Below, piece by piece: positions 7,667-10,000 of a stretch of DNA of 10,000 nt. The notes under the pieces are model-generated. The model was not told the origin of the DNA, did no database searches, and was given only the letters and a program-made list of their open reading frames with translations. Source of the DNA: Nitrospira sp. (lineage in GTDB: Bacteria; Nitrospirota; Nitrospiria; Nitrospirales; Nitrospiraceae); assembly GCA_020216985.1 (NCBI GenBank), contig JAIWOH010000212.1:1-10000 (forward strand), written 5' to 3'. Position numbers and translations under genes: made by a program. Numbering within the stretch: the first letter of the stretch is position 1; every line of letters begins with the position of its first letter.

Positions 7667-7861
7667 TTTCCACCTCTATGACCTTCAAAAGGACAAAAAA
7701 ATGACACTACGGACGTTTTTGTTCTGGGGAAATAGGTCGTATATAACCGGACCTTGGAACGAAAAAATCATAACATGTTGAAATATCAATGCTATTAAAA
7801 TTGGTTCGTCTTTTGCTTAATGAAGTGACAGAAGTGAACATATTCACCTGAGGAGGGAGTG
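7667..7861. other. AT-rich divergent intergenic region between radC and the zinc-ribbon gene
   Basis: This 195-base gap separates two divergent starts and should hold promoters for both. AT-rich boxes are present, such as TATATA on the radC side and TATTAAAAT on the zinc-ribbon side, but I find no well-spaced -35/-10 pair. A 5-bp inverted repeat, GTGAA-CATA-TTCAC (7834-7847), lies just before the zinc-ribbon ribosome site AGGAGG (7851-7856) and could be an operator or a translation-control stem. Confidence 0.4.
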
Positions 7862-8035
7862 ATGGAATGTCCAAAGTGCAAAGGGCTCATGATGTTGGAA
7901 CGATTCTCTGATTTTTTCCTCATTTTCTATGCATGGAAATGTATTAACTGCGGCGCGATTATCGATCGGACCATTTCCAATAATCGACGCAAGAGCCTTG
8001 CGGCTCGGGAGCCGCAGCCCGTCGCCGTTCGTTAA
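7862..8035 (+). CDS. Small zinc-ribbon protein, 57 residues
   Basis: An ATG at 7862 opens a 57-codon frame ending at TAA 8033-8035. AGGAGG at 7851-7856 lies 5 bases upstream, one of the best ribosome sites in the window. The peptide starts MECPKCKG and has a second knuckle CINCG, so C3/C6 and C27/C30 form a CxxC-N20-CxxC zinc ribbon. A hydrophobic stretch (FFLIFYAW, 18-25) lies between the knuckles, and a basic tail (DRTISNNRRK) follows. I recall similar short proteins with this CxxC/CxxCG plus NNR pattern from Nitrospirota and some other bacteria, but this is unchecked. They are mostly unnamed, and RNA, DNA or protein binding are all possible. It stands alone, divergent from radC and about 300 bases before rsmD. 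The coding call is good; the function is unknown. Confidence 0.78.
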   Translation: MECPKCKGLMMLERFSDFFLIFYAWKCINCGAIIDRTISNNRRKSLAAREPQPVAVR

Positions 8036-8039
8036 CGGC
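7999..8039. repeat. Two adjacent inverted repeats at the 3' end of the zinc-ribbon gene
   Basis: TGCGGCTC (7999-8006) and GAGCCGCA (8009-8016) form a perfect 8-bp, GC-rich inverted repeat with a 2-base centre inside the last codons. GCCGTT (8024-8029) and AACGGC (8034-8039) form a second one that spans the stop codon. No T-run follows, so neither looks like a standard intrinsic terminator. They could stabilise the 3' end of the message or slow ribosomes at the stop. Confidence 0.45.
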
Positions 8040-8147
8040 AATCGGCTGTTTCGAGATCGAATCGTCATCACGGGGTTCTCCATCCTTGACCCTCGTGAAG
8101 ATGTTGTGGAACGACGATTGGGTTACAAAGACACTTACGTGTCGATC

Positions 8148-8177
8148 ATTATAGTCCCTCTCTCGGTTGAGGGTCAA
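8148..8177 (-). promoter_or_regulatory. Sigma70-type promoter facing away from rsmD (orphan)
   Basis: On the minus strand, TTGACC (plus 8172-8177) is followed after 18 bases by a perfect TATAAT (plus 8148-8153), matching 5 and 6 of 6 consensus bases. This is the best promoter match I find in the window. RNA would start near 8141, inside the GACAC/GTGTC repeat, and run antisense through the zinc-ribbon gene towards radC, whose start is about 475 bases away. It could give a long leader for radC, an antisense RNA or an unrecognised small RNA, or it may be fortuitous. Confidence 0.45.
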
Positions 8178-8272
8178 AAAATATGCTTTTTATGGCCCAA
8201 CGTGCTGAGAAGAACACAACGTAGAAATGGGGCGTTGCTCGCCTAATAGTCAGGGACCCCGGTTTCAATTTC

Positions 8273-8302
8273 TTGACCCCTTCAAAAACGCTGTGTTACA
8301 GT
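8273..8302 (+). promoter_or_regulatory. Candidate promoter for the rsmD-coaD-aminotransferase operon
   Basis: TTGACC (8273-8278) lies 18 bases before TACAGT (8297-8302), matching 5 and 4 of 6 consensus bases. This would give a leader of about 30 bases. A perfect TATAAT also occurs at 8310-8315 but has no good -35 box at the right distance. Using it would leave a leader of only about 16 bases. Which box is used cannot be settled by eye. Confidence 0.38.
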
Positions 8303-8319
8303 CCTTCCCTATAATAAAC

Positions 8320-8337
8320 GGGGTTGCTCCCCTTTTT
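8320..8337 (+). promoter_or_regulatory. Terminator-like GC stem with T-run abutting the rsmD start
   Basis: GGGG (8320-8323), a 5-base loop and CCCC (8329-8332) are followed by five T residues (8333-8337), then C and the rsmD ATG (8339). The stem is short, but the shape is that of an intrinsic terminator or attenuator. It occupies the place where a Shine-Dalgarno should be. Confidence 0.3.
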
Positions 8338-8338
8338 C

Positions 8339-8908
8339 ATGCGTGTCATCGCTGGGATTCACCGTGGTCGACGTCTTCGCCAACCTCAAGGGCTTGGGCT
8401 CCGTCCTACTTCCGAGAGAGTTCGAGAAGCCTTGTTCTCCATTCTTGGTAATCGTCTTCCACGCTGCCGATTTTTAGATCTCTATGCCGGCACAGGGGCC
8501 GTCGCGATTGAGGCCTTGAGCCGAGGGGCCTCACATGCAACTTGCGTTGAGTCTGATCCTTCGGCGCTCAAATTGTTACGACAAAATGTCCACGATTGTG
8601 CAGTAGGCTCTTCTCTGACTGTCTATGCTCAAACTGTCGAGCGGTTCTTATCGCGTCCTGAATTATGGGGGAGAGAATATGACGTTGTCTTTGCGGATCC
8701 TCCCTATACCATGGTGATGGAACTGACATCGATCTTCGAGCATTCGGCCCTTGACCGCCTTCTTGCTCCGGATTCCTGGTTTATGATCGAGCATGCGGCA
8801 AAAACGACTCTGCCTCCCCTGATTGGATCATGTGTTTACCTCCGCGGCTATCGTTACGGCGATACAGCGCTCTCTCTTTACTCGCAAACAAGCCGGACGC
8901 CGTCATGA
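8339..8908 (+). CDS. rsmD: 16S rRNA (guanine(966)-N2)-methyltransferase RsmD
   Basis: RsmD uses S-adenosylmethionine to methylate N2 of G966 in 16S rRNA on the assembling 30S subunit. The 189-residue protein begins MRVIAGIHRGRRL, the family's standard start, followed by LRPTSERVREALF. The SAM-binding motif I is DLYAGTGA (47-54) with an acidic residue in VESDPSA (70-76). The catalytic DPPY is at 120-123. The frame extends 5 codons further to a TTG at 8324, but the family start points to ATG 8339. There is no Shine-Dalgarno: the preceding bases are CT-rich. The gene leads a compact operon, and its TGA overlaps the coaD ATG. The rsmD-coaD pairing is common in bacteria and supports the call. Confidence 0.96.
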   Translation: MRVIAGIHRGRRLRQPQGLGLRPTSERVREALFSILGNRLPRCRFLDLYAGTGAVAIEALSRGASHATCVESDPSALKLLRQNVHDCAVGSSLTVYAQTVERFLSRPELWGREYDVVFADPPYTMVMELTSIFEHSALDRLLAPDSWFMIEHAAKTTLPPLIGSCVYLRGYRYGDTALSLYSQTSRTPS

Positions 8909-9393
8909 AAATAGGAGTGTATCCGGGAACGTTCGATCCTATCACGCATGGCCATACGGACATCATCACCAGAAGCCTTCGAGTCTTCGACGTTGTCGTA
9001 GTCGCCGTTGCGCCGAACCCTGATAAACACCCGCTGTTTAACCTGGCCGAACGGATTGAAATGGTGAAATGGGTGACAAAAGATCTGAAACAAGTTGAAG
9101 TCACCTCGTTCGAGGGACTGTTGGTCGAATATGTTGAGCGATCCGGGGCCCATGCCATTATCAGAGGATTGCGGGCCATTTCCGACTTTGAACACGAATT
9201 TCAAATGGCTCTCGTCAACAGAAAGTTGGCCCGTAACGTTGAAACGGTCTTTTTAATGCCGAGCGAAGAATACTCCTATCTCTCTTCCACCATCATTAAG
9301 GACGTCGCCAAACACGGTGGTTCGCTGACGGAGTTTCTTCATCCGGATGTCGCGCAACGTTTACAGGAGCGAATCAAGAGAGTTGTCTTATGA
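8905..9393 (+). CDS. coaD: Phosphopantetheine adenylyltransferase CoaD
   Basis: CoaD transfers AMP from ATP to 4'-phosphopantetheine, giving dephospho-CoA in the penultimate step of coenzyme A synthesis. The protein has 162 residues, the normal length. It opens with MKIGVYPGTFDPITHGH, carrying the nucleotidyltransferase T/HxGH motif at 14-17. Other family positions are Lys41 (NPDKHPLF), the IRGLRA block (86-91) and the C-terminal LSSTIIK motif (126-132). The frame is open for 25 more codons upstream, but those lie inside rsmD. ATG 8905 gives a 4-base ATGA overlap with the rsmD stop, so translation is probably coupled. Its own TGA overlaps the next gene's ATG in the same way. Confidence 0.97.
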   Translation: MKIGVYPGTFDPITHGHTDIITRSLRVFDVVVVAVAPNPDKHPLFNLAERIEMVKWVTKDLKQVEVTSFEGLLVEYVERSGAHAIIRGLRAISDFEHEFQMALVNRKLARNVETVFLMPSEEYSYLSSTIIKDVAKHGGSLTEFLHPDVAQRLQERIKRVVL

Positions 9394-10000
9394 AACTGGC
9401 TGCGCGGGTCAATAAGATCACACCCTCTCCCACCTTGGCCATGACTGCGACGGCCAAGGCGATGGCGGCGCAAGGCATCGACGTGGTGGATTTTTCCTCC
9501 GGCGAACCGGATTTTGATACCCCTGAGCCGGTGAAGGCGGCCGCGGAAGCGGCCATTCGAGCCGGTTTTACGAAGTATACGCCGTCGTCCGGCATCGACG
9601 AGCTCCGTCAGGCCATTATCGAGAAGTTTCAGAACGAATTCGGATTGCGGTACGAGAAGCCTCAAATTCTCGTGTCCTGCGGAGCCAAACATTCCTTATA
9701 TAACTTGGCTCAAGCCTATCTGGAGGCCGGCGATGAAGTGATCATTGCTGCTCCTTATTGGGTCTCGTATGTCGACCAAGCGCTGCTCAACGATGCGACG
9801 CCGGTTTTTCTGTCGACCAGCGAAAATAACGGGTATGCCATCGACGTGGACGACTTGCGACGATTAATCACGCCGCGGACCAAGGCGATTGTCATCAACA
9901 GCCCCTGCAACCCGACGGGAGCGACGTACGATCGAAAGACCTTGCAATCCATCGCCGAGATAGCCGTGCGCCATCGCATATTGATTATCTCCGACGAGAT
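9390..10000 (+). CDS. aspC: Class I pyridoxal-phosphate aminotransferase, aspartate aminotransferase type (partial, 3' end beyond window)
   Basis: The first 203 residues of an aminotransferase are present and the frame is open to the right edge. They match the I-gamma aspartate aminotransferase group, which exchanges amino groups between aspartate and 2-oxoglutarate via PLP. Signatures are SSGEPDFDTP (36-45), GFTKYTPSSGIDELR (59-73), the phosphate-binding GAK at 98-100, APYWVSY (121-127), NSPCNPTG (170-177, with the PLP-contacting Asn174) and the start of the PLP-binding SDE (201-203). The catalytic lysine would lie beyond the window. ATG 9390 overlaps the coaD stop (ATGA), and GAGAG at 9378-9382 is a fair ribosome site. 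Related enzymes use prephenate or other amino acids, so substrate specificity is not certain from this half. Confidence 0.9.
   Translation, partial: MKLAARVNKITPSPTLAMTATAKAMAAQGIDVVDFSSGEPDFDTPEPVKAAAEAAIRAGFTKYTPSSGIDELRQAIIEKFQNEFGLRYEKPQILVSCGAKHSLYNLAQAYLEAGDEVIIAAPYWVSYVDQALLNDATPVFLSTSENNGYAIDVDDLRRLITPRTKAIVINSPCNPTGATYDRKTLQSIAEIAVRHRILIISDE

Larger units (their letters stand above)
8036..8338. other. 303-base stretch without a convincing gene
   Basis: No reading frame here has a ribosome site or a recognisable product. A plus-strand open frame crosses most of it, but it begins inside the zinc-ribbon gene without a Shine-Dalgarno. The region holds a good minus-strand promoter-like pair (8148-8177) and an inverted repeat, GACAC-TTAC-GTGTC (8130-8143), near where that promoter would start RNA. 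Nearer rsmD it holds promoter-like boxes and a short GC stem. TTGACCCTC (8086-8094) recurs inverted at 8169-8177. A small RNA is possible but matches no family I recognise. Confidence 0.5.

Noticed and set aside
7701..7781. A 26-codon plus-strand ORF after AAAGGA in the radC/zinc-ribbon gap.
   Set aside because: It is short, has only a weak ribosome site and no recognisable features; in an AT-rich promoter region this is expected by chance.
7929..8246. A 105-codon plus-strand open frame across the zinc-ribbon 3' part and the following gap.
   Set aside because: It starts inside the better-supported zinc-ribbon gene in another frame, has no ribosome site and gives no recognisable protein. Its downstream half looks mildly protein-like, so it is not fully excluded.
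1..10000. Defence system, prophage, insertion sequence, CRISPR array or tRNA-anchored island.
   Set aside because: RadC-family proteins can accompany mobile elements, but here radC sits among housekeeping genes and there are no terminal repeats, integrases, transposases or arrays.

Overview
The window looks like ordinary chromosome from a Gram-negative-type bacterium. Two products are clearly exported (a Do-like protease and a Spy/CpxP-like protein), start codons are mostly ATG with purine-rich Shine-Dalgarno sites, and base composition is moderately GC-rich with AT-rich intergenic stretches. The gene set and protein style fit a Nitrospira-like member of the Nitrospirota, including a very short two-CxxC zinc-ribbon protein of a kind I associate with that group. 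That assignment is an inference from memory, not a search result. I see no phage, transposon, CRISPR array, rRNA or tRNA.

Left block (1-2422, minus strand). In transcription order this holds a TtuA/TtcA-type tRNA thiolation enzyme, then 19 bases later a J-domain co-chaperone with only half of the usual DnaJ zinc centre. After a 114-base gap comes a secreted LTxxQ (Spy/CpxP-like) protein that runs off the left edge. Middle-left block (2500-4727, plus strand). A cytoplasmic protein with a C-terminal TrkA-C (RCK_C) domain, possibly coupled to a tiny leader ORF, is followed by a periplasmic Do/DegP protease with a full catalytic triad and two PDZ domains. The J-protein, Spy-like protein and protease are all protein-quality-control factors, but they lie on opposite strands and a shared role is only suggested.

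Middle block (4789-7666, minus strand). radC is followed by an EF-G-like translation GTPase paralogue with atypical G motifs and an intact ribosome-facing domain IV. The radC upstream region (7667-7861) is AT-rich and divergent from the small zinc-ribbon gene at 7862-8035.

Right block (7862-10000, plus strand). The zinc-ribbon gene ends in two inverted repeats. It is followed by about 300 bases with no convincing gene but with a good sigma70-like promoter facing backwards. Then comes a tightly packed rsmD-coaD-aminotransferase operon whose genes overlap by 4 bases (ATGA) at both junctions. rsmD methylates 16S rRNA, coaD makes dephospho-CoA, and the aminotransferase is cut by the right edge.

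Most of the window is housekeeping. No obvious new multi-gene system is present. The points most worth a second look are the zinc-ribbon gene and the unexplained promoter-bearing gap after it, the EF-G-like paralogue, and the TrkA-C protein with its novel N-terminal half.
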